Origin: Symsagittifera roscoffensis
Taxonomy: Eukaryota > Xenacoelomorpha > Acoela > Convolutidae
Assembly (NCBI RefSeq): GCF_963678635.1
Contig: NC_087065.1
Coordinates: 38,219,888 to 38,283,887, forward strand
Direction of reading: 5' to 3'
Length of the DNA: 64,000 nucleotides
The notes under the pieces were generated by a model that saw nothing but the letters and a program-made list of their open reading frames with translations, was not told the origin of the DNA and did no database searches. Position numbers and translations under genes: made by a program. Of this stretch, positions 9,267 through 21,066 are shown piece by piece. Positions within the stretch are counted from its first letter, which is position 1; each line of letters opens with the position of its first letter.

Positions 9267-10734
9267 GACTTTCCAAGAACTTGAATTTTTTTGAAACGGA
9301 GCAGCAACAGAAGTGGCAACTGCTTACAAATCGGATGATTTTTGTCTATTTCATAAGTTTCGAACCTTCAATCGATTTTTAAGATGTTTAAGGAAATCAA
9401 CCATCGTTAAAAGGATTTATTATATGTATAAATTAGGCATTTCAAAACTGAGCGGATGTAACTAACGGATGTCAATACAAACTGATGCCTTGTCATTAAT
9501 AAACCCAATTATGCACTAAATTTTTCTATTTTTTGAAAAACAGCAGATGAAAAACTAAGCAGTGTTTGTAAAACTTAAATTCGAATCCCGCCCTAAGTTC
9601 CTTCCGCGTGGAGTCACCTACACCTGTTTTTCTAAATTCATCTAGACCGCCTTTCGAGTTATATGGATTAGTTTGGTTGAAAGAGATACGTTTTTTAAAA
9701 ACCTAATTCTTTCAAATTTTCCCAACACAAATTGTTCACTTATTTCAAGAAAAATCAGATAATTCTCATTCGGAAAAGATTTGTTGCTGAAGTTGTGCAT
9801 TATAGATTCCAATAAAACGCACGTCTTCAGTAAGTTTCTGTGCCAAAAACCACTGCATATTTTATTCAGTAGTGCAGTATCTGAAAAACTAGTGCAATAT
9901 CTGAAACATTGCTCTATTGTTTCAAATTTTGAATTATTTTTTCAAATGTGAAATTAAAACAATGGTTTAATCAAAACATTTTCCTAGAACAGTCAACCAA
10001 AACAAATTTAAAAAGTAAATCACGTATGATCCTGAAAAAGTTTTCTAATGTGAGTATTTTTTATACAAAAAGCGCTGCTCGATTTGTTAAAAAAATTTCT
10101 CGATGCAACACGTAGCTGTTCAAATAACCTTCTGCTCAATAACCATTACAAACCGTCTTGATCTTTTAAACTGCACTACTTTTTTTAAGCAGCATCATTT
10201 ATCTAACTTTTTATTAACGAGCAAATAATTTAGTAGGAAAAACTTATTGGTAGAAGTAATTTCTGAATCCGCCGAGCAATTTGTAGATTAGTACTGGTTT
10301 ATGTTTCAGTGAAAGGTGTCTTGTTTTTTTGCTTAGAACTTTTTGCGAGATTTGATCATCCGGATTTTGTAGACAAGGAGTTTTAGTTAATAATGCAGCC
10401 TCCTGCCGTCGATTTACTGCTTTTTTGTTGTATGATCTACTCAGGGGTATTATTTGCGGAGTTCTTTTGTTTCTATGCATATTATGCATTAGAAATTGGT
10501 AGATTTAGTGAGAAAACTGCGCTGTAAGTTCTATAGGGTAAAAAAATTGAAATATTTTAATTTGGACCTTAAAGGCAACTACATTTGTAAGAAATTATGG
10601 TGAACTAATTTTTTGGTTCATTTCACATAGAATTCTGTTTATATGTATTGAATAACCTAACTTTTGCTCCCGAGATATCTGCATTATTCTGCAAGCTCCT
10701 AGATATCTGCATGATCTTGAAATTTTAATTTACT
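8983..10734. other. AT-rich DNA without recognisable genes
   Basis: Only short chance frames are present. A tRNA B-box-like stretch (AATTCGAATCCCGCC near 9587) occurs without a convincing A box. I see nothing else to annotate. Confidence 0.5.
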
Positions 10735-11065
10735 GATTATTAGTAACAGGAGTAACTCTGTCTTGTCTGGATTCAAAGAGAGATGATTCTTTTCCATCTA
10801 AACATTGACGTCATCTTGCTATTTTTGACCTGATTTTGCAATATTTCTGGATATTCTTGTTTCACTGTCAGACTAATATCACCTGCAAAGTGTATGGCCT
10901 GACTTTGTTTCTTGAAAACTGTAAGAAAATCATTGATATCGAGGATGGAAAATTTTGGCTCGAGAACTGAGCATTGTGGTGTTCCCTGATTTAAGATTTC
11001 CCGTTCAGGTATCGTACTTGTCGGCTTTAGCTTTACTGCCTGATGACAATTTTTTCAGAAAAGTT
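10735..11065 (-). pseudogene. LINE reverse transcriptase remnant
   Basis: On the minus strand one frame reads GTPQCSVLEPKFSI, INDFL and FAGDISLTV in the order and spacing of LINE RT domains (consensus GVPQGSVLGP, INDL, FADD). The catalytic FADD is changed to FAGD, and stops follow soon after (RWKRIISL then stop). It is a broken fragment of a non-LTR element of the Jockey/CR1 kind; the exact clade is not determinable here. Confidence 0.65.
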
Positions 11066-12529
11066 TCAAAATGAAGTTTAGGTCTATTTGAGTAGCCCTT
11101 TTGCTTTTTTTGTAAAAAATATTTTCAGAAATTGAGAACTGAGTAAAAAACAAGTAGGATGCAAAGGCTTTTTACTCCCCCCCCCACCTCACACAAGTAT
11201 CAATTTTATGGTCTAACGAGTAGTTTTACAAGTTTAACCATGAAGACCAAATATGTGTGTCATTGCCTAATTAGTCTGCATGTCAATTTTTATGACAATC
11301 GGACAATCTGAACATTAACTTAATTATAAAAGTTTACAGGTGAGGGAAAAGGAAAAAGAGTCGATGCAAAAACACAGACATTTCTCCGTTGCAATCTTAC
11401 TAATCTAGTTTTGACATTAAAAACCATGTCGAGGAAAATTATTTAATTTGAAAACTGAAATGTATACTATTGAAAAATTTTATTTCGTCGATATTATCAG
11501 TTAATTTTTTTGAAATCAAATTTTTCTCAAAATTCAGCATATAGTGGCGTCACAGAAGTTCTTTTTTGCTTATCTATGAAACACAAGCTTTTTGTAGCCC
11601 GTCCGGAAAAAATTTCTGCTCAAATTTTTGAACACTTGATACTCCATGATAGTGTAATTATAGAATTAGTAGTGTGATTACTTCGTAACAAATCAATTGA
11701 CTGAATTAACGGGTTTAATATATCAAATCGAAGAGTTAGCTGTTCGCCTGTAGGATAATTCAGTGATTTTGTTTGTGTAGGTATTACCTTTCCCTAATTT
11801 AGAATTGACAAAGCTTAATTACTATTAAGTTTTTTTTCAGTTTCTGAAAATTGTATTATGGTAATCCTTTTCAACCTTCTGCAAAAGTGATCGCTGAGAA
11901 ACTTAACTTCATCTGCTCGTATGCGGTTAATTTATCTGATGTTACCTCATCTAGATACACATGTTTTAAGTTTTTATTGGGTGGCACAGATTTGATTTTT
12001 TTGTCAGACGGATCATTTATTTTGGGCCCAATTAATTCAAAGAAATTAATAATCATTGTGCAAGTCCAGCCTTTTTTACCAGTTTTTTAGAGCCCATAAT
12101 CTAACACAGCCACCATTGCTACCTCCTGCCAATTTTGATTTTATGTCTGGTACAAATTGAAAATGGGGTTGAAAAACGTTTTATCTGATACTTGATTTGT
12201 TTCAAGGACCGCCGTAGAAAAAAAACTACTTTTTTGGTAGATTATCTAACAAGTTTTGTTTGCTATAAAACTTGTTTTTGAACCTATTGACGTTCTTTAA
12301 GAAAAACCTACCTTTTTAGTTTCTTTTTACTTGGTCAGTTAAATTTTAAAAGTTTTAATAGCTTTAGATTTTGGAATGTGTGGGTGTACTTCATTATCTC
12401 ATGATTAAATAGGAGTTTAAGTTGGCCGAAAAAGATGAATTCTGCAAAAAAATAATCTTGTGAGCTCAGAATGTAAGCTCAGGAATAATCTTTGAACACA
12501 GGCAAAACATTTTTTGATTTAAAATTTGA
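11066..12529. other. No genes recognised
   Basis: AT-rich sequence with a run of nine or so C residues near 11177 and short chance frames. A 79-codon plus-strand frame at 11851-12090 has no recognisable feature. Confidence 0.45.
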
Positions 12530-12640
12530 GCATACGGTCCAAGAACTGCATTGCGGTGTTCCGTGATTGAAGATTTGTCGTTCAAGTAGTGTACTCGTCA
12601 AGTTTACGGCCTGTTGACAATTCACAAACTGAAATATCAC
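12530..12640 (-). pseudogene. Second LINE reverse transcriptase fragment, same family
   Basis: The minus strand encodes NCQQAVNL ... RQIFNHGTPQCSSW, matching the NCHQAVKL ... REILNQGTPQCSV segment of the 10735-11065 remnant. Only this short block survives. It shows that at least two copies of this LINE family landed here. Confidence 0.5.
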
Positions 12641-12920
12641 TGGCATATCGCAGGCTGAAATATGGCTACAGGCAAACTGTTTTGTTAAATTGACGCACAA
12701 TCTCTTTTTGACTTTTTAAGAAAAAGTTTTTTTTCAAAGTTGCTGAACAATTAGTAGAAATTTGTTTCAAATCACTTCGAGCACAAATATTTGGCCACTT
12801 TTTTAAACAATTTTTGAAACAATTTAAGAATACACAATTTTTTAACTCTAGAATTCTAGGTTCGAATTTCTATGCTTTTGTGCACACCGGATGCGTCTTG
12901 ACTTACTGAATTCCGCGAAT

Positions 12921-12990
12921 ATTAACGCCAATGCTGAAAATGCACTATTAGCGCCAATGTTGAAAACGCAATATTAACGCCAATATAATT
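12921..12990. repeat. 26-bp tandem repeat, about 2.7 copies
   Basis: Successive units begin ATTAACGCCAATGCTGAAAA, ATTAGCGCCAATGTTGAAAA and ATTAACGCCAAT at 12921, 12947 and 12973. Confidence 0.7.
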
Positions 12991-13988
12991 GTACGACTAC
13001 CCTAGTTTTCATTGGCTGATTTCCCCCGCCTCTTGTGATTTTTTTTCATTGTTTAACAAATTTGTTGTTTCCAATTAAGGCAAGCCTGAAATTTGAGAAA
13101 AATTTGGTTCACGAGGTTTTTGAAATATTCCATTCCATTTTAGATTAGTAGAACTAGCATTCAAAATGAACTGAGTTCAATCAAAGCTTCATTTAGATAA
13201 TATGGAACTGCATCTAATATTCCCTGGTCGAGGTCTGCGACTAAATTTTGACTTTGTCGGTCACGCCGATGTTAGTTCCGCGACAAAAATCTATAATCTT
13301 GACACTTTTTTAAGTCGAGGGCAAGGTCTGGAAATACCTAATTTCGAGAATGTTTTAAATAAAAAATAAATCAAATTTTGACTTGATAAACCCTTTTGGG
13401 TGGAAAAAATTATAATTTATTTTAACACATTTTTAAAAAATTCTTTCCTAATTGGGTGTCAGATGATATTCAAAGGAACTAAAGCAATATAAGGTCTACA
13501 GAACCTCAAACTAATTTCTAATTTGCAATCAAAGATTTGTTAGCTAGAACTTTTAGCTAGACATGCAATGCAAATTAGAACACTTTTAGATTGTTTTTAA
13601 GTTTTACATGGAGTCGCTACTTTAGAGTGACTCGTTTTTGTATCAGAAAAAATGCACCCATCAATTCAAGGTAACTAGACAGTAGCGGTTTTAAATAAGC
13701 GGGCAGAAGGCAAAAGTTTATTAGTCCTTTTTTGGCCCGTCTTAAAAAAAATTTGGTCAAAAAAAGGTCTTTTAAGGGTTTGGGAAAGCGCATAAAATGC
13801 ACCCCGGTGTAACAACAAAGATTTTAAGCTCTTTCTCAAATCATATTTGGGTTGGACAGTAAAACAGATAGCTGCAAGATAAAGTTCTAAAAAGAACTTA
13901 TCACTATCAGTTCATGGTGTTATCCCTATAACTCTCCTTATTTGCACTAGCTTCAGCCCTAGGGATCCCATCAAAAAGCGCCCAAGGA
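12991..13988. other. No genes recognised
   Basis: AT-rich DNA. A 61-codon minus frame at 13617-13802 has no recognisable domain. Confidence 0.4.
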
Positions 13989-15147
13989 TTAATTGATGCT
14001 TTCCTGCGATGACGGACACTTTCGCTTGCATCGCTCATCCATTCGGAGCAATCTTCCCAGTATTTGTATTCGGTTAGTGTTGTGATCCAGAAGTTCCTCC
14101 TGTTGTAAAAGTAAGTTTGCTTTACCGAGTGTTGCTTTCAGATCAGTTATGCTGACGATCGAAACCGGATACCCGCTTTTGAACCCGAGCGACACCTCTG
14201 CCTGGATCCGATCACTAAGAATCTTCATCGCCGCTGAATTCTTCTTCATGATCGACATTACCATGTGATAGTGGGACCCCAAGGAGGTGGATACCTCCTC
14301 ACCACCCTCCTGCTGCTGATTGACCCATCCAGCATGCTCTTCCTGCATGTTGATGTTCTCCACATTGTGTGTGCTCCGATGCTGCTCGTTTTCATCCTGG
14401 ACCAGACCTACTGGTCCTCTTCGTCCTCTTCTATGCCGTTGGTTAGTTCCACGTCTCACACGACAAAATCTTTAAAAAGGCCCAGTTTTCCGGCTTGAAT
14501 TACAAGTTATTCTTTTCGCGGGACAGTTGGTAGTATGTTACAACGTAAGAGTTGGGGCATCACAATTATAACACCGATGGTTTCCAGAAATGTTTCTCCC
14601 CGGTGCGTATCCTCTTTCCCCGCGCCCCTGGTTTCTGAAGTATCTCGCTCTTCTTCGTATGCTACCGACCGTTTCTTGTTTGAGAGTCATGTGCGGCGCT
14701 GACAATGCCGATTTTCCGGTGTAAGGTCTATACGCGTGATCTCCTCTTTCATACGATAATGCGATTCGATAAACTTCTTCCGGCGTTTTGTAGACCTGGG
14801 CAATTCTCGATGACAATCGGACTCTCGCAAGTTCATGATAGAAATATCGCAAAGGATTTCAGCAGCGTTGGCGAAATCGCATTGTCGCCTATGCAGGGGT
14901 ACAAATTCAATTTCAACTTTCAACTTTTTCTCACGAACGCGAGTAGTTCCGCTACTGCTGTTGCGCTCAAAATAGCATCAAACTAAAAATTGCTGGCATC
15001 AATACCATAGTGAGCAATCATTCCCCAGTGGAATTTAGTTATCCAATCTTCCCAGTATGTAGGCTGCTCCGGTGTACGCGCATCCCAAAATGATACAATA
15101 ATCAGTGGATTCTCCTCCCCCACTTTTCGTTCAGCTGGCTGCGCCAT
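13989..15147 (-). pseudogene. Broken retroelement gag with degenerate double zinc knuckle
   Basis: From the ATG at 15147 the minus strand reads a capsid-like start (SFWDARTPEQPTYWEDW), then an in-frame TAG after about 54 codons and at least one frameshift near 14920. Another frame carries RVRLSSRIAQVYKTPEEVYR and the knuckle start GNHRCYNCDAPT. This is followed after a stop by remains of a second knuckle (CNSSRKTGPF) and a 156-codon tail rich in Gln and Glu. The base composition is more GC-rich than the flanks. The layout fits gag of a gypsy-like element other than copies A and B. No pol follows directly. Confidence 0.6.
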
Positions 15148-15424
15148 AATGTAGATATGAAAAACACAATGTTAAATATCTTTTCTAGGGCAACTGTAAG
15201 GTTCCAAATACTCTATAAACTGCACTCTTCTGCTTCGGTGTGCGCCAAACGAATAGCGATCGCAGGGTCACTGCAGCAGCTCCCCAGTCGGAACCAAAGA
15301 CTTTACAGAATAACTCAAACTTGCCCCTATGTCAAAATTAGACAATTTTTCAGTCAATAAAGAGAGCTGTATCTATAATTACTGAATTACGACCGCCAGT
15401 AGAGATTGCAAAGCCATCCGCAGA

Positions 15425-16150
15425 GATTCCAATCATTTAGCGAAAACAATTGAGCATAAACCTGCAAGTCAAACCAAAATCAGTTGATCATGATGACCAG
15501 AGTGCTTGTGGACTATCAAAAATACGCAAAACTGATAAAAAATTACTTGATGGACACTAAGCGGCAGTGTCGATTTGTTTTGAATTATGACATACAAATG
15601 AGAGCCCACCCGCAATTTTGTTGGACCAGCCGAGTGTGAGCAAGGTTCTTAGGGACTGAGTCAATTGTCGTAGCTAAAAAATCTAGCAAATAGTACGAGG
15701 CTAAACTTTATATTATGTAAATTTCAAGCGGAATCGACAAATTTCGAACATAGTTCACAGTTTGACCTGCTAATGAAGAAAGTAAAAGTCGCAGGCTTTT
15801 TTGCAACCCCGATGCTAATATCAAGGACAATAACAACCCTCCTTGAGTTAATGAGATCAAGCAAGAAGGCCATGGAGCTTGAAAAACAAGATCCAAACCT
15901 AAATTGAGCTCGAAAAAGCCGAGCAGTAAAGCCCAAAGATAATCAAGCAGCCAGATCCTTGTGCGCAATTTCCACCTTTTTGATGGCTAGCGTAGGAAGC
16001 GAACAACAAAATAACAGCTTTAAAACCCATTCAAACCCGTTGTTTATTTTTTGGAGACGCTAATGGATACACAGCTACTGACAGGATCCAGCTAGCCATC
16101 AGTTTGGTTGCAGTGAGTTGACCTTTATAGTCACGCTTGGTCATTTTTAC
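15425..16150. repeat. Dispersed repeat family, copy 1
   Basis: Several blocks (GTGCTTGTGGAC, CAGTGTCGATTTGTTTT, AAGGCCATGGAGCT, AAATTGAGCTCG) recur in the same order at 54370-55150 with moderate divergence. Its final part (about 16060-16140) also resembles 45450-45530. I see no ORF that all copies share, so it is probably a non-autonomous or decayed transposon. Confidence 0.5.
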
Positions 16151-16314
16151 TTCGAACAATAAGATAAATCTTAAGTTTTTTAAAAAACCAACACATATTA
16201 CTGCAGAAAACACTTTGATAGAATGTAGCTTTTGGTTAATTGCAGACCCCGGATTCTTTGGTAGCCAAGGCTTAATCGTTTTCAATGATATACATATACA
16301 TATATAAATCTTCT

Positions 16315-18084
16315 GTTACTGTTGATCATAACACTTTTTTTCATAAAAACTACATGTACGAGCTGGGAGGCATTCCTCCAAAACCATAAAAAACGTAAGC
16401 TCAGCAAGTGAAGTCAGTTATTTTTTTCTTTCAAATAAAAGCTTAAGAAGAGAAATGCATCACTGTGGGGTACTTCAAGGTTCTGTTTTAAATCCTATAT
16501 TTTTCCACGTTTATCATTGATCTTCCAAACTTACCACAGCACAGAACACGATGGAACTAAAAATTGCAATTCAAAAACTGCGTTTAATTTTTGATCAAAA
16601 GCTTAACATCAACCAATAAATTGAAACAACCAAAAAAAACAGCAATCGATTTGTTTCCATTTTTGTAATTAGTAAAACATTTTCTCATCTCTCTTTTCAC
16701 ATTAGAATTCACACATGAATTCACACTTAACACACTTGGATAACAAAACAAATATTTTAGAGTGACAGCTATTTGTGCAGTTTATCTTGTTATTGTTCCC
16801 CTAGGAAACGATAGCTGTTGATACCTTTCAGTTCTCTGTTCTCTGACGTTCACTTGCAACGCTGCTATTAAGGCGTAGTCGCGATGTAGAAAAAAGTTTT
16901 TGAAGATTTTATACCATCCTTGGTCATTGCCCGCGTCGAATTCTCAGACTCATGTCCAGACTTGAAGGGTCGCGCCACATCCGGATTTAGACCCAAATTG
17001 CATAGTCGCGCCGAGAGTTTGAGTCTGGAAAGTCTGGACATGAGTCGCGACGTGGGCCGCGAAAGTCTGGACTTACCAACATTTGGTCGCGAAAGTCTGG
17101 ACATGGGGCGCAAAAAACTGGACATACCAAAATTTGGTCGCGACAGTCTAGAAATTGGTCGCAAAAGTCTGGAAATACCAAAATTTGGTCGCGAAAGTCT
17201 AGACATGGGTCACAAAAGTCTGGACAGAGACTTTCGCGACCCATGTCCAGACTTTGGCGACCAAACTTTGGTATGTCCAGACTTTCGCGACCCATGTCCA
17301 GACTTTCGCGACCAAATTTTGGCATGTCCAGACTTTCGCGGCCCACGGCTAGATTCATGTCCAGACTTTCCAGACTCGAACTCTCGGCGCGACTATGCAA
17401 TTTGGGTCTAAATCCGGATGTGGCGCGACCCTTAAAGTCTGGACATGAGTCTGAGAATTCGACGCGGGCAATGACCAAGGATGGTATAAAATCTTCAAAA
17501 ACTTTTTTCTACATCGCGACTACGCCTTAATAGCAGCGTTGCAAGTGAACTTCAGAGAACAGAGAACTGTAAAGTATCAACAGCTATCGTTTCCTAGGTG
17601 AACAATAAAAAAAATTAAACTGCGCAATTCGCTGTCCCTCTAAAATAGTTATTTTGTTATCCAAGTGTGCTAAGTGTGAATTCATGTGTGATTTCTAATG
17701 AGAACAGATGGATGAGAAATTGTTTTACTAATTACAAAAATGGAAAGAAATCGATTGCTGTTCTTCTTACTGTTGCAACATATTAGTTGATGCTAAGATT
17801 TTGACCAAAAGTTAAAAGCAGGTTTTGAATTGCAATTTTTAGTTCCATCATGTTTTGTGCTGTGGTAAGTTTGAAAGATCAATGATAAACATTAAAAAAT
17901 ATAGGATCCAAAACAGAACCTTGAAGTACCCCACAGTGATGCATTTCTCTTCTTAAGCTTTTATTGCAAAAAAAATAACTGAGTTTTCTTGCTGAGTTAC
18001 GTTTTTTTTTTATTTTAGGAGGAATGCCATCCAGCGTTAAAGTGTGGTTGTTTATGGAAAAAAGTGTTATGATCATCAGTAACG
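16315..18084. repeat. Large inverted duplication (palindrome), arms ~0.9 kb
   Basis: The left arm (16315-17221) and right arm (17228-18084) are reverse complements with scattered differences and indels. They meet at AGTCT-GGACAG-AGACT. The core (16868-17530) is made of repeated GTCGCGAAAGTCTGGACAT-like units. The outer parts carry a LINE RT fragment in both arms. In the right arm that LINE continues beyond the palindrome (to about 18460), so the inverted duplication edge lies inside the LINE. Because the arms mirror each other, both strands encode frames starting MVIARVEFSDSCPD, and these are not treated as genes. Confidence 0.85.
16448..16520 (+). pseudogene. LINE RT fragment in left palindrome arm
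   Basis: It encodes REMHHCGVLQGSVLNPIFF, an RT block equivalent to GVPQGSVLGPLLF. It mirrors the same block on the minus strand of the right arm (17879 onward). Confidence 0.5.
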
Positions 18085-18460
18085 ATTCATAAACATTGAA
18101 AAATTTGCAATTTTGCAATTTATCAGTTGTTAAGCTTTCAATTAGACCTTCTAAAGCTTAAACAACAGCATCAATTATAGAGCGTTTGTTGCAAAAACAA
18201 AGTGTTTATTGCAGAGAACGACATTTTCATCAGAAAAGTTGATTATACCCTCTGATAAAATTTTATCGAAACTTTTTCTAAAACAGGAAAAAAATGTTTT
18301 TTTTTTGCAAAGAAGATAATTATCTCCTCCTCTGAACGCAGAATTTTTCTACTTTTACTTCTCTTAGACAAATGGGAAAAATTGCTTGGCCAAATATCAG
18401 ATAAATTCTTTTTCAAATGAACTGTTTTAATACGATTATTTATTTTGATCAAAAACTTTG
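17870..18460 (-). pseudogene. LINE reverse transcriptase remnant spanning the palindrome edge
   Basis: Minus-strand frames give, in RT order, FDKILSEGIINFSDEN, VLCNKHFVFATNALSIIDAV, NCKFFNVYESLLMI and CGVLQGSVLDPIFFNVYH, interrupted by at least one stop. This matches the N-terminal two thirds of a LINE RT core. The family differs from the 10.7-kb LINE (GVLQGSVLDP instead of GTPQCSVLEP). Confidence 0.55.
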
Positions 18461-18622
18461 ACCAACCCTTGTCATTTTTTTATTTGCTTTTTGATTTCAA
18501 AAATATACTGTTTATCGATTTATGACAGCCAAAAAAAAAACTATTTGTAAGGTTCAAAAAACTCACTTTTTTTGAAATCCAGACAATTACTTGTCTTGGA
18601 ACGAAGTTGACAAATTAGTTGT

Positions 18623-18886
18623 TTAACTATAGTGCAGTTTTATAATTTTGTCATTTTTGACTTTTTTTATGTTATCGCAATCAACATGTTCAACAATTTC
18701 ATAAAAGAGTTTCTGGGGTTGTCCAGTTGCGTTACAGAATGAGTCGTTATAAACAGGCTTTTTTGTGATGTCGATTCTCAAATTTTCATCGATACCAACT
18801 TTAAAATAATCTATCACACCATCATAATGATCACGAAATTTCTGTTCATTAGTTTTTGTCGTGCAAGGCTTAAATGTAAATGTCAA
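18623..18886 (-). CDS. Unrecognised 87-codon ORF
   Basis: Lys/Asp-rich frame with no recognised family. Its 5' part lies inside the 1138-bp tandem duplication, so a truncated second copy exists near 19930-20025. It may be chance or a gene fragment. Confidence 0.2.
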   Translation of the reverse strand: MTFTFKPCTTKTNEQKFRDHYDGVIDYFKVGIDENLRIDITKKPVYNDSFCNATGQPQKLFYEIVEHVDCDNIKKVKNDKIIKLHYS

Positions 18887-21066
18887 TTCCAGGGTTGTTC
18901 GAATGTGCTGTGTAACTCGTCATTTTTAGTTTTTTTTTCAGAGATCAGACCAAAATCAAGCCATTCTTTTTTTAAATTAATTCCGTGGTAGCTTGTATCG
19001 CAAGTGACAAAATATTGATAACATCACCCTTTAGTGCATGTTTACTTTTGGGGTCAATTCATAAATCAAACAAAGTAGACTAAAATGTTTTTTTTTGCAT
19101 TGGGCAACTTGTAAGCTGCAGTTAGAAACAGTTTTTGCTTGTTACAGATTGTCAAAACAGTAGGAAATTTAGGCTGTATATTTCGAAATTTTTAGTTTTT
19201 TTGTTCCCTAGAGACAATTGGTACTTTTTCAACCCTACTTCTGGTTTTGTATAATGTAGCAGTGTGCTTAGAATTATTTTGGCAAACAGCATCAAGCATT
19301 AACGTTAAACAAGCCACTTACACAAGTTGCTGTTAGAACAAAAAAAGGTTTGTTTTGTTAGTGAAGCAGCACATCCAATTCATCATAATTTGTTTCAAGA
19401 TAGCGTGTATCTTGTTTTAAAACTTTTGCCTGTTTCCTGAGGTCTTGTAAAATTTCATCTTATAATTTGTGACGCTAATAGTTGAAAATGCTTATTAGCA
19501 AAAAAGGATAAATGTTTGTGTGGTCACACTTTGTTGACTTTCGTTGTTATTTAAGTTTTCAAAAAAAAGAAAATTAGACGCCAAAGCAGCGCATGCTTTG
19601 CTCCGTTTGCTTTCAATATAAAAATCGGAAAAATGGGATCAATTTTACAAATTAGAATTGAAGTAGAGAGGTCAGAGGAAACCGTTTTGCTCTCCTCACA
19701 TCAAAGTTTGAAAGTTCGCTGATTATCAAATTATCGCTTGATATTTTTTACTCGTGTGTAACATCAGCGGAAAGTCACCTTAGTCCGATATTTAAAAGTG
19801 TTTGCCAGAATCTACAACAAAAATTTTTCTTTTTGTTTAACTTTTTTTAATAGATAGGCGGAACTCGCTTCGCTAGCTCTGACCTAAATTTGATACTTGA
19901 ACATTTTCTGTACGAAAGTTAGCAAGTCGATACCAACTTTAAAATGATCTATCACACCATCATAATGATCACGAAATTTCTGTTCATTAGTTTTTGTCGT
20001 GCAAGGCTTAAATGTAAATGTCAATTCCAGGGTTGTTCGAATGTGCTGTGTAACTCGTCATTTTTAGTTTTTTTTTCAGAGATCAGACCAAAATCAAGCC
20101 ATTCTTTTTTTAAATTAATTCCGTGGTAGCTTGTATCGCAAGTGACAAAATATTGATAACATCACCCTTTAGTGCATGTTTACTTTTGGGGTCAATTCAT
20201 AATTCAAACAAAGTAGACTAAAATGTTTTTTTTTGCATTGGGCAACTTGTAAGCTGCAGTTAGAAACAGTTTTTGCTTGTTACAGATTGTCAAAACAGTA
20301 GGAAATTTAGGCTGTATATTTCGAAATTTTTAGTTTTTTTGTTCCCTAGAGACAATTGGTACTTTTTCAACCCTACTTCTGGTTTTGTATAATGTAGCAG
20401 TGTGCTTAGAATTATTTTGGCAAACAGCATCAAGCATTAACGTTAAACAAGTCACTTACACAAGTTGCTGTTAGAACAAAAAAAGGTTTGTTTTGTTAGT
20501 GAAGCAGCACATCCAATTCATCATAATTTGTTTCAAGATAGCGTGTATCTTGTTTTAAAACTTTTGCCTGTTTCCTGAGGTCTTGTAAAATTTCATCTTA
20601 TAATTTGTGACGCTAATAGTTGAAAATGCTTATTAGCAAAAAAGGATAAATGTTTGTGTGGTCACACTTTGTTGACTTTCGTTGTTATTTAAGTTTTCAA
20701 AAAAAAGAAAATTAGACGCCAAAGCAGCGCATGCTTTGCTCCGTTTGCTTTCAATATAAAAATCGGAAAAATGGGATCAATTTTACAAATTAGAATTGAA
20801 GTAGAGAGGTCAGAGGAAACCGTTTTGCTCTCCTCACATCAAAGTTTGAAAGTTCGCTGATTATCAAATTATCGCTTGATATTTTTTACTCGTGTGTAAC
20901 ATCAGCGGAAAGTCACCTTAGTCCGATATTTAAAAGTGTTTGCCAGAATCTACAACAAAAATTTTTCTTTTTGTTTAACTTTTTTTAATAGATAGGCGGA
21001 ACTCGCTTCGCTAGCTCTGACCTAAATTTGATACTTGAACATTTTCTGTACGAAAGTTAGCAAGTC
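18789..21066. repeat. Tandem duplication of a 1138-bp unit
   Basis: GATACCAACTTTAAAAT at 18791 recurs at 19929, and the following sequence repeats almost base for base to about 21066. The few differences (for example AATAATC/AATGATC, AAATCAAAC/AATTCAAAC, AAGCCAC/AAGTCAC) imply a recent event. The unit carries no convincing ORF. Confidence 0.9.

Noticed and set aside
9007-9294. Plus-strand 95-codon frame opposite the integrase N-terminus
   Set aside because: It lies in non-homologous flank sequence with repeated CAAGATTTTGCC-like words and no domain.
9580-9600. B-box-like TTCGAATCCCGCC
   Set aside because: No paired A box or foldable arms; probably chance.
16920-17478. Two 163-codon frames on opposite strands starting MVIARVEFSDSCPD
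   Set aside because: They are mirror images produced by the palindrome and its internal repeats, and neither resembles a protein domain.
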